Counted from the stretch's first letter, positions 5,507-14,036 are shown. The stretch: DNA of 15,682 nucleotides from Snowella sp031396835 (GCA_031396835.1 JANNLO010000096.1:1-15682); one strand, 5' to 3'. Translations and numbers: made by a program. Notes: generated by a model from the letters alone, not told the origin.

Positions 5507-6649
5507 TTATTGTCGGGACTGCAACACCTGGGAAACATCCTCAAGTTTAGTCGCCAACAACTGGGCTAATCGTTCCAGACTTTCGGTTTCTACCAAAGTT
5601 AACTGTTCTGGAGATAATTCTGCGATCGCCTGACTGACACTCGACACCGCTCGAACAGCCGTAGTGGGATTTTCCATTGTGGAACTATAACGTCGCCGAA
5701 AATCCTGAACTAATTGACGAGTTTGGGAAACAGATAATTTTTGAGAGAGAACTTGAGCCGTTGCCTGTTGACGAATCAATGTCGCTTTTTCGGGGGTACT
5801 CTGCAAATTATTGGGGCCGAGTCGTTGCAACAAAAGGGCATGGGAACCGCCTAAACCCCCCTCGCGCATGGCAATTTTCAGATCTGGTTCCAAGCTCAAC
5901 ATCGGAAAAATATTAGCGTCAATTGAAGCTGGATTGAGTTGCAGAGCCAACAAAGCCACCAAAATCGATTGTTCCGAAGGGTTCAGATTCAGGGAGTTTA
6001 ATCCCATTTGTTGATCGGTAGAGGTTAAGCTGAGCAACTCTGAAAGAAAAGTCAATTTTTTTTGCTTGGTCAAACGACGAATCACTGCCGATAGCGATCG
6101 CGGCAAATTTTCGGGAGTAATGCGGGTTAGGGTTACCACTTCTAACAAAATAGCTTCGGCCTTATCCAGGGGATTGAGATCTTCGCGGTGCAAAGACGTA
6201 ATTAATGCCTGACGATGGAGAGCTTGGGGTCTGGGGATCAAAATCGCCTGTAGGTTTTCCCAACCCAACTGTTTCGCGCCCCGCCACCGTCTTTCCCCAT
6301 CAAAAATCAGGAATTTGTCTCCCTCTTCGATCAAAATAACAGGTTGCAATTGTCCTTCTTGTTGCAGGGAATTGGCGATCGCTTGGATACTATCAACTAG
6401 AAACGTCCGACGAGGTTGGTCAGGATTCGGTTCAATGCGAGTCAAGGGAATTAACCTGGGTAGTCCTCGATTCATCAGTTGATCCCGCAGTTCAACCAAA
6501 CTTGGCTCGATTTCTTGGGATTGAGTTGCTCGTAATTGGCTAACCTCCGCTTGCAAACGCTCAATTTCCGATTCTGCTTGGGTTAACTGATAAACTTGTT
6601 CGGCACTTGAAAATAAATTATCTAGATTAACGGGCTGATGTTTGACCAT
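5507..6649 (-). CDS. parB: ParB-family partition protein
   Basis: This 380-residue DNA partition protein acts with the ParA encoded 11 nt upstream in the same operon. Residues 15-45 look like a coiled coil (ESEIERLQAEVSQLR). The ParB N-terminal CTPase fold follows, with the QPR box (RIEPNPDQPRR, about 71-81), GERRWRGAK (about 118-126) and HREDLNPLDKAEA (about 154-166). The central part does not show a canonical ParB helix-turn-helix right after that box. A segment near 252-277, with GGLGGSHALLLQRL, resembles the helical end of ParB DNA-binding domains. The C-terminus has Gln/Ser-rich helices probably used for dimerisation. The ATG at 6649 is the only sensible start. A palindrome upstream of parA (7684-7701) is a candidate binding site. 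Confidence 0.88.
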   Translation of the reverse strand: MVKHQPVNLDNLFSSAEQVYQLTQAESEIERLQAEVSQLRATQSQEIEPSLVELRDQLMNRGLPRLIPLTRIEPNPDQPRRTFLVDSIQAIANSLQQEGQLQPVILIEEGDKFLIFDGERRWRGAKQLGWENLQAILIPRPQALHRQALITSLHREDLNPLDKAEAILLEVVTLTRITPENLPRSLSAVIRRLTKQKKLTFLSELLSLTSTDQQMGLNSLNLNPSEQSILVALLALQLNPASIDANIFPMLSLEPDLKIAMREGGLGGSHALLLQRLGPNNLQSTPEKATLIRQQATAQVLSQKLSVSQTRQLVQDFRRRYSSTMENPTTAVRAVSSVSQAIAELSPEQLTLVETESLERLAQLLATKLEDVSQVLQSRQ

Positions 6650-6660
6650 AATTTTAAACT

Positions 6661-7470
6661 TTAAACTAAGTCCTCCGACGAAGGGGTGACTAATTTTTGT
6701 ATTTCGACAGCGATCGCCTGAAAATCTTCAATCGCGGGATGAAGGGGACGATAGATTTGTAACGGTAATCCCACCGCACTCGCATTCACAAATTCCGCAC
6801 TATGACGAATGGGTGGATAACATCGCAAATCCATTTGAGCTAGTTTAGCAGGAAGAGACTCCAATAATTGCCTTTGAGTCGCCTGTTTACGGTCATACTG
6901 ATTAGGCAAAAATCCTAAAATTTGAGGCACAGGGCGCAGACGTAACTTCCGAGCCGTCAGATAGATCCACTCCAATAACTTAGCACTTCCCTGAATCGAT
7001 TTTGGTTGGGGTTGCACGGGAATCAACACATGGGTCGCAGAAGCCATCGCCACCAAGGGTAAAGGCCCCAAGGTCGCAGGACAGTCGAAAATAACCACAT
7101 CCTGGGACAAGGGGTAATCCTCTAGGGCATCTGCCAACAAATAAGCTCCCCTGGGATGGAGGGCAATCTCCTGGGTGGTTTGGGTTAACATCAATCCTCC
7201 CTGACAAACCTGAACCCGATCCGTATAATCAGACCAACAAGAAACTAGAGGCCACTCTCCTTCAAAATTTTCTCGAAAAATAACCGCCGTACTTTGATCC
7301 ACATCGGCAGGTTCGGGCAAACCACAAAACAAAGTTAATGATCCCTGGGGATCGAGATCAATCAAGACAACCGATAAACCCAAAACACTTAAGGCATAGG
7401 CCAAATGAACACTGACAGTCGTTTTGCCAGTTCCTCCCGCATTACTGAGCACACAAAGCCTAACGGTCAT
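6661..7470 (-). CDS. parA: ParA-family partition ATPase
   Basis: The 269-residue protein from ATG 7470 is a MinD/ParA-type ATPase that would move DNA cargo together with ParB. The P-loop is SNAGGTGKTT (residues 9-18), followed by the LIDLDPQGSLT motif and a VVIFDCPATLG switch region, then PVQPQ. The first signature lysine of the usual KGGxGKT motif is replaced by Ala11. Lys16 is intact. A TTG eight codons upstream (7494) would also be in frame, but the ATG places the P-loop at the normal distance from the N-terminus. The stop is 11 nt before the parB ATG, which indicates one transcript. Confidence 0.9.
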   Translation of the reverse strand: MTVRLCVLSNAGGTGKTTVSVHLAYALSVLGLSVVLIDLDPQGSLTLFCGLPEPADVDQSTAVIFRENFEGEWPLVSCWSDYTDRVQVCQGGLMLTQTTQEIALHPRGAYLLADALEDYPLSQDVVIFDCPATLGPLPLVAMASATHVLIPVQPQPKSIQGSAKLLEWIYLTARKLRLRPVPQILGFLPNQYDRKQATQRQLLESLPAKLAQMDLRCYPPIRHSAEFVNASAVGLPLQIYRPLHPAIEDFQAIAVEIQKLVTPSSEDLV

Positions 7471-7614
7471 GGTTAATAGTGCTGATCCCGACAAATAAAT
7501 TGATTACTACCATTTATCTGCTCTTTTTTTTCTAAACATCGTTTTTTCGCCGTATTTGAAGCACTAGCTTTTTTTATTTATTATTGATACTTACCAACGA
7601 GAAAACTAGGTTAA

Positions 7615-7623
7615 ATCATACCA
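7615..7623 (-). promoter_or_regulatory. Candidate extended -10 for parAB
   Basis: The minus strand reads TGGTATGAT, which fits an extended -10 (TGnTATnnT). It lies about 145 nt before the parA ATG. No clear -35 is seen. Confidence 0.3.
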
Positions 7624-7683
7624 GAAAGAAAGACAATATCAGGACAAGCCTTTGTTTCTTACTTGATCTTGAGATTTCCCGCG

Positions 7684-7701
7684 TCGGATAACGTTATCCG
7701 A
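7684..7701. promoter_or_regulatory. 18-bp perfect palindrome, candidate parS or operator
   Basis: TCGGATAACGTTATCCGA is identical to its own reverse complement. It lies in the 285-bp gap between the DUF3102 stop and the parA start. Partition systems often carry a ParB or ParA binding site here. It is unlike the chromosomal parS consensus (TGTTTCACGTGAAACA). Confidence 0.5.
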
Positions 7702-7755
7702 TCTCTAGACTTATTAAAATAAAATATCAGTCTCATTTTTCAATAGAAAGTGAAT

Positions 7756-8724
7756 CTACAGGACTAGTTCCCGAAAAGTTCCACTGAGTGAGGGATTTTT
7801 TTCCCAGATCGCGATCGCGGCTTCATGGCGTTGGGGATCAGGATCGGCAATCCAACAGCTACAGTCCAAACTATGAGCGAGAAGGAGAAGTTGGGGAGTC
7901 GGTAAAAAAGCAAATACTACCGTATCTCGACTTTCGGAATAAAGTAAAAAAGAAAGACGAACCATTTCTGTCAGGGTCTGGGGGTCAACGTCTTGATAAT
8001 GGCTAAAAAAAGTCAATTCTGATTTGGGGAGTTGGGGTAACTGCCATTGCCAAGGGCGTTTTGAGGGAAAGGCGATCGCCATTGCAATATCCTTGGGTAA
8101 ACGCTCTAAAAAGGTTTTATTTTGGGGACTTCCTCTATACAAAAAATGTTGACCCAGTTGATACCAATCCCTAGATTCCCTTAAAACAGATGGCTGGAGA
8201 GCAATCTCGGTGGGAATTTCCTGGGTAGACCGCAGAGAAATAATTTCTAGGGATGACGGGGTGATAGGGGAAACAGGAGAAACAGGAAGCGGGGGAGATT
8301 GAGAGCTTTTATGTTCTTGTTTAATTGCCTTAGCAGTTTTATAGGTAATGGTTTCTCCTAATTCGGCTCTCGCGATCGCTTCCTGTCGTGCCTTCTGAGG
8401 AGTAGAGGGAGCGGCTAAAAGGTAGAGAGCAGAAGGAGCTAACTGTAAATCCGAAAAATTTTCGGCTTTAAATTGACGGGCCACATTCATAAATTGTTGA
8501 GCAGTGCGTTCTGTCCAATCGAATTCTACTGCTAACCAAGTACCAAAACGGCCATGGCCCAGTTTTGCCTTGATCTCTACCAATTTTTGGCCAATTTCAA
8601 AAATATCTTGGGCAGTACGACGCATTAAACCCCGAATCTCTCCAGTTTGCTCTTGGACAAATTGCGCTGTATCTAGATCGAGACTGGCATAATTAAATAT
8701 TTTTGTTTCTTTCAAAGATGACAT
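7756..8724 (-). CDS. DUF3102 protein with a decayed methyltransferase-like C-terminus
   Basis: The residue numbers here count from the ATG at 8739. Residues 25-95 match the DUF3102 type found in cyanobacteria and phages, with IGQKLVEIKAKLGHGRFG and TERTAQQFMNVARQF. A Ser/Pro-rich linker (about 145-165) follows. The C-terminal half resembles ParB-linked N6/N4 DNA methyltransferases: WYQLGQHFLYRG (about 192-203) looks like the domain's opening, and CWIADPDPQRHEAAIAIWE (about 295-313) looks like the final strand and helix. The catalytic DPPY is absent, replaced near 221-226 by AIAFPS, so it is probably not an enzyme. ATGs at 8739 and 8724 are both possible; the inner one has GAGA upstream. It lies upstream of parAB on the same strand and probably belongs to the partition module, perhaps binding DNA. 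Confidence 0.72.
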   Translation of the reverse strand: MSSLKETKIFNYASLDLDTAQFVQEQTGEIRGLMRRTAQDIFEIGQKLVEIKAKLGHGRFGTWLAVEFDWTERTAQQFMNVARQFKAENFSDLQLAPSALYLLAAPSTPQKARQEAIARAELGETITYKTAKAIKQEHKSSQSPPLPVSPVSPITPSSLEIISLRSTQEIPTEIALQPSVLRESRDWYQLGQHFLYRGSPQNKTFLERLPKDIAMAIAFPSKRPWQWQLPQLPKSELTFFSHYQDVDPQTLTEMVRLSFLLYSESRDTVVFAFLPTPQLLLLAHSLDCSCWIADPDPQRHEAAIAIWEKNPSLSGTFRELVL

Positions 8725-8868
8725 AGCTATTATTCTCATACAATTGTTTTGATACTTTTGAGAGTTTCAAGTAAGTAATTTTAACATACAGCCCTTTGCG
8801 TATTCAAGACGTACAATAACAGCAGTGGGCAAAATAATTGCGGAGATGAACAGACGAGACCAGATATT

Positions 8869-8981
8869 GGCGTTGCTGAATCAAGATATGAATGATGATT
8901 TTGCACATATCCAAAAATCAGTTTGAGACTAGCTTTTTCAAATTAGACGAAGGAGAATTCATAGTTCAAATCAGCAACGCC
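8869..8981. repeat. 113-bp MITE-like element
   Basis: The ends GGCGTTGCTGAATCAA (8869-8884) and TCAAATCAGCAACGCC (8966-8981) form terminal inverted repeats with 11 perfect outer base pairs. There is no ORF inside. The flanking 8 bp differ, so no target duplication is visible. The end sequence also matches the nearby transposase remnant, so it may derive from the same IS. Confidence 0.5.
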
Positions 8982-9036
8982 GTTTATTGAACCCATTTTT
9001 ACGGATATGGGTAGATTTACACTCAGGACATTTCAT
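8971..9036 (-). pseudogene. IS1-like transposase N-terminal fragment
   Basis: ATG 9036 opens a 21-codon frame starting MKCPECKSTHIRKNG, the zinc-ribbon opening of InsA-like transposase proteins. A strong GGAGG lies 8 nt upstream. The frame stops within the terminal repeat of the 113-bp element, so the gene is cut off there. Confidence 0.65.
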
Positions 9037-9074
9037 TTTGATTTCCTCCATTCATATCTCTATTATGCAACGCC
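8971..9074 (-). mobile_element. Left-end remnant of an IS1-type insertion sequence
   Basis: On the minus strand GGCGTTGCATAATAGAG begins at 9074, followed by the transposase ribosome binding site and 21 codons. Only this end remains. With the 113-bp element it fills most of the 374-bp gap at 8740-9113. The rest of that gap (8740-8868) holds nothing I can identify. Confidence 0.55.
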
Positions 9075-9113
9075 GTTTTTTTAACGAAAATATATAGTTT
9101 TAACGTAATTTGC

Positions 9114-9839
9114 TTAACCTAAATAGGCTTTTTTAATGGCTTGATCATGCAACAATTCCGACGCAATTCCGCTTAAGGTTATTCGGCCACTTTCTAAAAC
9201 ATAACCGCGATCGCTAATTTGCAGTGCGAGATTGGCATTTTGTTCGACTAATAAAATAGTGACTCCCGTTTCTCGGAGGTTGCGAATAATGGTAAAAATT
9301 TCTTTTACGATCGCTGGCGCAAGTCCTAAACTTGGTTCATCCAAAAGCAATAATTGGGGACGACTCATTAATGCACGCGCGATCGCCAACATTTGCTGTT
9401 CTCCGCCGCTTAAAGTTCCTGCTAATTGATGACGACGTTCGGCCAAACGCGGAAATAATTGCAATTGATGGTCAATATCTCGGCGAATCTCCAAAAAATC
9501 TGAGCGAACATAGGCTCCCAATTCCAAATTATCTAAAACAGTTTGTTGAGTTAAAATCCGCCGACCTTCGGGACAATGAGCTAAACCGAGTTTAACGACT
9601 TGATGAGTAGAAAAATAGTTAATCAGACGACCATTATGAAAAATTTGACCGCTACGGAGATTAATCAGCCGAGAAATAGCGCGTAAAGTGGTGGTTTTGC
9701 CTGCACCATTGGCTCCAATCAGGGTCACAACTTCACCTTGATCGATGTATAAATCTACATTTGTTAATGCTTGAATGCCGTCATAATTAACGCACAATTG
9801 AGAAATTTCTAATAAACGATGGGACGAGGAAACTAACAT
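9114..9839 (-). CDS. livF: Amino-acid ABC transporter ATP-binding protein, LivF type
   Basis: One of two ATPases that power the import of branched-chain or neutral amino acids at the inner membrane. The 241-residue protein has Walker A GANGAGKTT (about 41-49), the LivF-typical CPEGRRILTQQTV stretch, signature LSGGEQQMLAIARAL and Walker B LLLLDEPSLGLAP. The switch region has VEQNA in place of a histidine, as is usual for LivF. Its ATG overlaps the stop of the upstream livG by 1 nt (TAATG), so translation is probably coupled. It is last in the operon. The cyanobacterial equivalent is NatE; substrate range cannot be read from the ATPase. Confidence 0.92.
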   Translation of the reverse strand: MLVSSSHRLLEISQLCVNYDGIQALTNVDLYIDQGEVVTLIGANGAGKTTTLRAISRLINLRSGQIFHNGRLINYFSTHQVVKLGLAHCPEGRRILTQQTVLDNLELGAYVRSDFLEIRRDIDHQLQLFPRLAERRHQLAGTLSGGEQQMLAIARALMSRPQLLLLDEPSLGLAPAIVKEIFTIIRNLRETGVTILLVEQNANLALQISDRGYVLESGRITLSGIASELLHDQAIKKAYLG

Positions 9840-10630
9840 TAATCGACTCCTAAATAAGCTTCAATAACAGCAGAATTATTGCGGACTAATTCGGGTTGAC
9901 CAAGGGCAATTAATTTACCGAAATTTAAAACTGCAATGCGATCGCATAATCCCATCACGAGGGGAACATGATGTTCAATTAAAATGATTGTAAGTTTAAA
10001 ATTGGTTCGTAAATCTCGAATAAATTCACTTAAGATTTGTTTCTCATTTGGGTTCATTCCCGCAGCAGGTTCATCTAATAATAATAATGCTGGTTCTAAG
10101 GCTAAAGCTCTCGCAATTTCTAATCTTCTTTGATCACCATAAGATAAGTTTTTAGCTTTTTCTAGAAGGCGATCGCCTAAACCGACTAAATCTATTAATT
10201 CTCTTGCTTTTTGTTGAGTTTGTTTTTCTGCTTGTGAGGCTTGAGGTAATCCTAAAATACCTGTTAAAAAATTACTTTTAGTATGTAAATGTCTTCCCAC
10301 AATTACATTTTCTAAGGCAGATAATTCTCCAAAAAGACGAATATTTTGAAAAGTGCGAGCAATTCCTTTGGCTGCAATTTGATGGGGTTTAAGATGAGAA
10401 ATAAGTTGATCTTGACAGAAAATTTGACCGCTAGAAGGTTCAATTAATCCTGTAATTAAATTAAATAAAGTTGTTTTTCCAGCACCATTTGGGCCAATTA
10501 AACCAAAAATTTCTTGTTGATTAACACTAAGATTTATATCGTTAACTGCTACTAATCCTCCAAAACTTTTTTTAATATTTTTGACTGTTAAAATTGGCTG
10601 ATGATCGAGTGTTTTAAAAGCTGTATTCAT
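9839..10630 (-). CDS. livG: Amino-acid ABC transporter ATP-binding protein, LivG type
   Basis: The second ATPase of the importer, 263 residues. Walker A is GPNGAGKTT, the signature is LSYGDQRRLEIARAL, Walker B is LLLLDEPAAGMNP, and the switch histidine is in IEHHVPLVM. The insertion after GIARTFQNIRLFGELSALENV is typical of LivG. The start ATG overlaps the livM stop by 4 nt, and the stop overlaps livF by 1 nt. The cyanobacterial counterpart would be NatA. Confidence 0.92.
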   Translation of the reverse strand: MNTAFKTLDHQPILTVKNIKKSFGGLVAVNDINLSVNQQEIFGLIGPNGAGKTTLFNLITGLIEPSSGQIFCQDQLISHLKPHQIAAKGIARTFQNIRLFGELSALENVIVGRHLHTKSNFLTGILGLPQASQAEKQTQQKARELIDLVGLGDRLLEKAKNLSYGDQRRLEIARALALEPALLLLDEPAAGMNPNEKQILSEFIRDLRTNFKLTIILIEHHVPLVMGLCDRIAVLNFGKLIALGQPELVRNNSAVIEAYLGVD

Positions 10631-11586
10631 GATGTTTTTTTTAACCTAATTTTACCAAACCAGGACTGCATTGTTTTAGGAAAACTTTTCAATAAATCAG
10701 GAGTCACTAATCCTTGAGGAAAAAAGAGAGTTCCAATCACAATTAAAAATCCAAAAATAATCAGACGACCATCTTTCAAAAATCCGATTAACCACAAAGG
10801 TAGATTCGGAATATTCGCCAGCGATCGCAGAATTTCGGGCAGAGCCGTAAACATCATTCCGCCTAAAATGGGGCCAACAAAAGTTCTTGTTCCGCCAATT
10901 AAAACCGATGTTAAATAAATAATACTGGCATCAAAAGTTCCTTGACGAGCATTCCAAGTATTTAAAAAATGCGCACTAATAACGCCTGAAATTCCTGCGA
11001 TAATTGCTCCTAAAGTAAATGCTAAAACTTTGTAATAAGTTGGATTAATTCCCATTGATTCGGCCGCTAATTCATCTTCACGAATAGCAATAAAAGCTTT
11101 ACCAACACGAATATTTTCGATACGATATATGATAATACTGCTAACAATTAATAAAGGTAAAATGACCCAAAGATATTCTAATGTATATTGAAAAGGTTGC
11201 GGGATTCCAAAAATACCAACGGCTCCGCCAGTTATCTCTAAATTTAAAGAAAAAATTCGTAATATTTCTACAAAAGCAATTGTTGCGATCGCTAAATATA
11301 TTCCCCGCAATCTTAAAACAGGAATCCCTACGATTAAACCTAAAACAAAACTAACTAAGCCAGCAATGAGCATTTCTAATAATAGAAAATACCAGGGATA
11401 TAAACCCGATGTAGGAAAAACTTTAGTAGAAAGTATCGCGGCAATATAACCACCGACTGCATAAAAACCTGGACTTGCTAAGGACAATTGACCAGTCATT
11501 AAAGGTAAATATAAAGAAATTCCTAACAATGCACCCAACATCATCGAAATTATTAAAGGAGCATAATCATTCAACAAATTTAGCAT
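10627..11586 (-). CDS. livM: Amino-acid ABC transporter permease, LivM type
   Basis: One of the two inner-membrane permease subunits, 319 residues with about eight to ten hydrophobic helices. The ATPase-contact loop reads AIREDELAAESMGINPTYYK, the signature EAA-like motif of LivM proteins, followed by LAFTLGAIIAGISG. The opening motif MTGQLSLASPGFYAVGGY is also typical. It starts 26 nt after the livH stop and overlaps livG by 4 nt, placing it in the middle of a four-gene operon. The Nat-system name would be NatC. Confidence 0.9.
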   Translation of the reverse strand: MLNLLNDYAPLIISMMLGALLGISLYLPLMTGQLSLASPGFYAVGGYIAAILSTKVFPTSGLYPWYFLLLEMLIAGLVSFVLGLIVGIPVLRLRGIYLAIATIAFVEILRIFSLNLEITGGAVGIFGIPQPFQYTLEYLWVILPLLIVSSIIIYRIENIRVGKAFIAIREDELAAESMGINPTYYKVLAFTLGAIIAGISGVISAHFLNTWNARQGTFDASIIYLTSVLIGGTRTFVGPILGGMMFTALPEILRSLANIPNLPLWLIGFLKDGRLIIFGFLIVIGTLFFPQGLVTPDLLKSFPKTMQSWFGKIRLKKTS

Positions 11587-11612
11587 AAAGTCAATTATTA
11601 TTAACGGTAATT

Positions 11613-12563
11613 TTAAACTTTTTGAATTAAGCGACGACCTAACAATCCTTCTGGTTTTACTAATAACATTATTAATAAAATACTAAAAGCAATCGCATCT
11701 TTATAAGCTGAATAATCGGCAGGAACAAAGGCTTCTGTAATACCAATTAATAATCCGCCTAAAACCGCGCCTGGAATACTTCCTAGTCCACCTAAAACAA
11801 TTACTGCTAATCCTTTTAAACCAAAAGTAATTCCTAAATAGGGGCCAGAAATACTGACACTTGATCCTACCAATGTTCCTGCTAATCCTGCTAAGAAACT
11901 ACTGACAAAAAAAGTCCCCACAATAAAAAAATTGGTATTAATTCCCAATAGGCTAGCTGTTACTTGATCCTCTGCTACGGCTTTCATTGCTTTTCCAAAA
12001 CGACTACAATTAATCGCATAAGTTAAAATACTTAATACACTGCCACAAACTAAGAAAATAACAATTTGTACGGTACGAATAGGAATCGGTTTCTCCAGAG
12101 ATCCAAAATTAATTGCAGCAGGTAAATTGCCATAGGTATTACTCGGAAAAGTATAACTTTCGGCTCCGACTAAATATTGAATTAAATTGACAATAATAAG
12201 AGCAATTCCTAAGCTTGATACTACTGTTAATAAAGGATCTGCTTTCCGTTTTCTGAGGGGACGAAAGGCGATATATTCAATCGCAATACCGACTAAACCA
12301 GCGAAAATACTACTGATTAATAAAGCTATAAAAAAAGGTAGTTTAATCGGTAGTTGAAGATTCGCGAGTAAGCCATTAAATCCAAAAGCTTCACCCATTA
12401 AAGCATAGGTAAAATAAGCTCCTAACGTAAATATTGCACCATGAGCAAAATTGATAATACCTAAAATAGAAAATATTAAAGTATAGCCCAGGGCAAAAAT
12501 TGCATAAATGCTACCAATTGATAAACCATTCAAGAAACTTTGTAGAAGTAGGGATATATCCAT
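11613..12563 (-). CDS. livH: Amino-acid ABC transporter permease, LivH type
   Basis: The other permease subunit, 316 residues with about eight hydrophobic helices. The opening NGLSIGSIYAIFALGYTLIF and the GIINFAHGAIFTLGAY stretch are LivH hallmarks. The contact loop is VAEDQVTASLLGINTNFF. It is the first gene of the livHMGF operon, with its promoter region shared divergently with the mannosyltransferase gene at 12720. The corresponding Nat protein is NatD. Confidence 0.9.
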   Translation of the reverse strand: MDISLLLQSFLNGLSIGSIYAIFALGYTLIFSILGIINFAHGAIFTLGAYFTYALMGEAFGFNGLLANLQLPIKLPFFIALLISSIFAGLVGIAIEYIAFRPLRKRKADPLLTVVSSLGIALIIVNLIQYLVGAESYTFPSNTYGNLPAAINFGSLEKPIPIRTVQIVIFLVCGSVLSILTYAINCSRFGKAMKAVAEDQVTASLLGINTNFFIVGTFFVSSFLAGLAGTLVGSSVSISGPYLGITFGLKGLAVIVLGGLGSIPGAVLGGLLIGITEAFVPADYSAYKDAIAFSILLIMLLVKPEGLLGRRLIQKV

Positions 12564-12657
12564 TTCATTTTGTTGGATAAAGTAGAATTGAGATTAGTTA
12601 TTCTACAATATAATTAAGAGATTATGCGATATTTTGCAGATTATTTACACCATTTTT

Positions 12658-12673
12658 ATCTTAATATTAAGAT
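12658..12673. promoter_or_regulatory. 16-bp perfect palindrome in the divergent promoter region
   Basis: ATCTTAATATTAAGAT equals its own reverse complement. It lies 95 bp before livH and 47 bp before the mannosyltransferase ATG, so it could be an operator. Being AT-only at its core, it could also be chance. Confidence 0.35.
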
Positions 12674-12678
12674 CGCAA

Positions 12679-12688
12679 TGAGATCTCA
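12679..12688. promoter_or_regulatory. 10-bp perfect palindrome beside the 16-bp one
   Basis: TGAGATCTCA has its centre 18 bp from the centre of the 16-bp palindrome. Together they may form a two-site operator, but no known consensus such as NtcA (GTA-N8-TAC) matches. Confidence 0.25.
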
Positions 12689-12719
12689 ATAATTTATTTT
12701 TACTTTCTAAGATTAACTC

Positions 12720-14018
12720 ATGTCTAAATTGTCAGCATCAAAGCTAAAATCACTCCCTAAATTAGGTCTCTTAAACAAAGATAATCTGGTTTTTCCAGCA
12801 TATATGTGGCTATTTAGCCGAATAGTGATTTTAGTGGCGATGTTGCTAATTGCACCGCTCTTACCCGCACCACCAGGAGGCATTCAATCTCATTTCGGAT
12901 GGGAAGTTTTTTCTGTCTGGGATAGTGATTTTTATGAAAAAATTGCCAGTTCTGGATACGAAATACTGGAAAATCAGCAACCTGGAGCTAATGTTGCATT
13001 TTTTCCTTTGTTTCCAATTGCCATTTATTTATTGAGCAAACTAGGAATTTCTACGACTATAGCAGGAACAATTATTAATCATCTTGCTTTTTTAGGAACC
13101 CTTTTATTGGTCTATGACTGGGTGAAATCCCACAATGGCATACAGGCGGCACGATGGACTACGGCAGTTTTAGCCTGGTGTCCCCTTTCCCTGTTCGGCA
13201 GTGTCGTTTATAGCGAAGGAATATTTCTTTTTTTTAGTACGGCCGCACTTAGAGCTTTTGACCGTCAATCCTTCTGGCAATCTGCCTTGTGGGGAAGTTT
13301 GGCAACCGCATCACGAGTAACGGGACTCGCAATCATTCCCGCCCTTTTATTAACAGCATATCTCCGTAAATCTGGTTTATCTGCCTATATTGCAAGCTTA
13401 GGTGCGGGGATTGGGGTAATGGTTTATAGCATTTATTGTTGGTTAACTTTTCGTGATCCCTGGGCTTTTATTACGGTGCAATACAGTCAATGGAATCGTA
13501 GCCAAGGTTTTGATTGGACAGGATGGTTACGGATGATTGTGGAGATTGTGGCAGGGGGAAATAATTGGAATGCAGGAAAATTAAAAGAAGTGACCCATCC
13601 CCTTGTTTTTGGGATAATTATTTTGCTGGCCTGGGGATTATGGCGATTTAAAGAGAAAATTGGCCTTAAATTTTTCGATTACGGCTATTGCTTTCTTTTT
13701 TTAGTTCTTTGGTTACTGATCGGCGATCCACTCTTAAATACGGTATCGGTACTAGGATCAATTTATTTACTCTGGAAATTGAGGAAAGAATTGAGCTTAG
13801 TAGTCGTTAACTACGGATTTTGTGGACTAGGGATGTTGCTTGCTTCTGGGGGAACAATTTCCCTAGATCGCCATGTTTATGCCATTATTTCGGTCAGCAT
13901 CGCCTTTGGACTGCTCCTTTCTCGCCATCATCGTTGGGGTTTTAATGTGATGGGATTTTTCGGATTATTATTAATTTTAATGTCCGTTCGTTTTGCCCAA
14001 CATTTATGGGTTGCGTAG
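12720..14018 (+). CDS. PIG-V-like mannosyltransferase
   Basis: This 432-residue polytopic membrane protein resembles bacterial members of the GPI mannosyltransferase 2 (PIG-V) family, GT-C glycosyltransferases that use a lipid-linked sugar on the outer side of the membrane. Visible family motifs are FSVWDSDFYEKIASSGY (about 60-76), with the catalytic-type Asp in the first loop, then FFPLFPIAIYLL, YSEGIFLFFS and ATASRVTGLAI. About eight to ten hydrophobic helices follow the N-terminal one. It is the only clear plus-strand gene. It lies between the binding-protein gene (convergent, 18 nt apart) and livH (divergent). A functional link with the transporter is not implied. The sugar and acceptor are unknown. 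Confidence 0.85.
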   Translation: MSKLSASKLKSLPKLGLLNKDNLVFPAYMWLFSRIVILVAMLLIAPLLPAPPGGIQSHFGWEVFSVWDSDFYEKIASSGYEILENQQPGANVAFFPLFPIAIYLLSKLGISTTIAGTIINHLAFLGTLLLVYDWVKSHNGIQAARWTTAVLAWCPLSLFGSVVYSEGIFLFFSTAALRAFDRQSFWQSALWGSLATASRVTGLAIIPALLLTAYLRKSGLSAYIASLGAGIGVMVYSIYCWLTFRDPWAFITVQYSQWNRSQGFDWTGWLRMIVEIVAGGNNWNAGKLKEVTHPLVFGIIILLAWGLWRFKEKIGLKFFDYGYCFLFLVLWLLIGDPLLNTVSVLGSIYLLWKLRKELSLVVVNYGFCGLGMLLASGGTISLDRHVYAIISVSIAFGLLLSRHHRWGFNVMGFFGLLLILMSVRFAQHLWVA

Positions 14019-14036
14019 AATTTACCAAAAGAAAGC

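Noticed and set aside
9114..12563. Urea transporter (urtBCDE) instead of an amino-acid importer
   Set aside because: The binding protein resembles NatB rather than UrtA, and the ATPases fit LivG and LivF.
12564..12719. NtcA nitrogen-control site before livH
   Set aside because: No GTA-N8-TAC is present on either strand in the divergent region.
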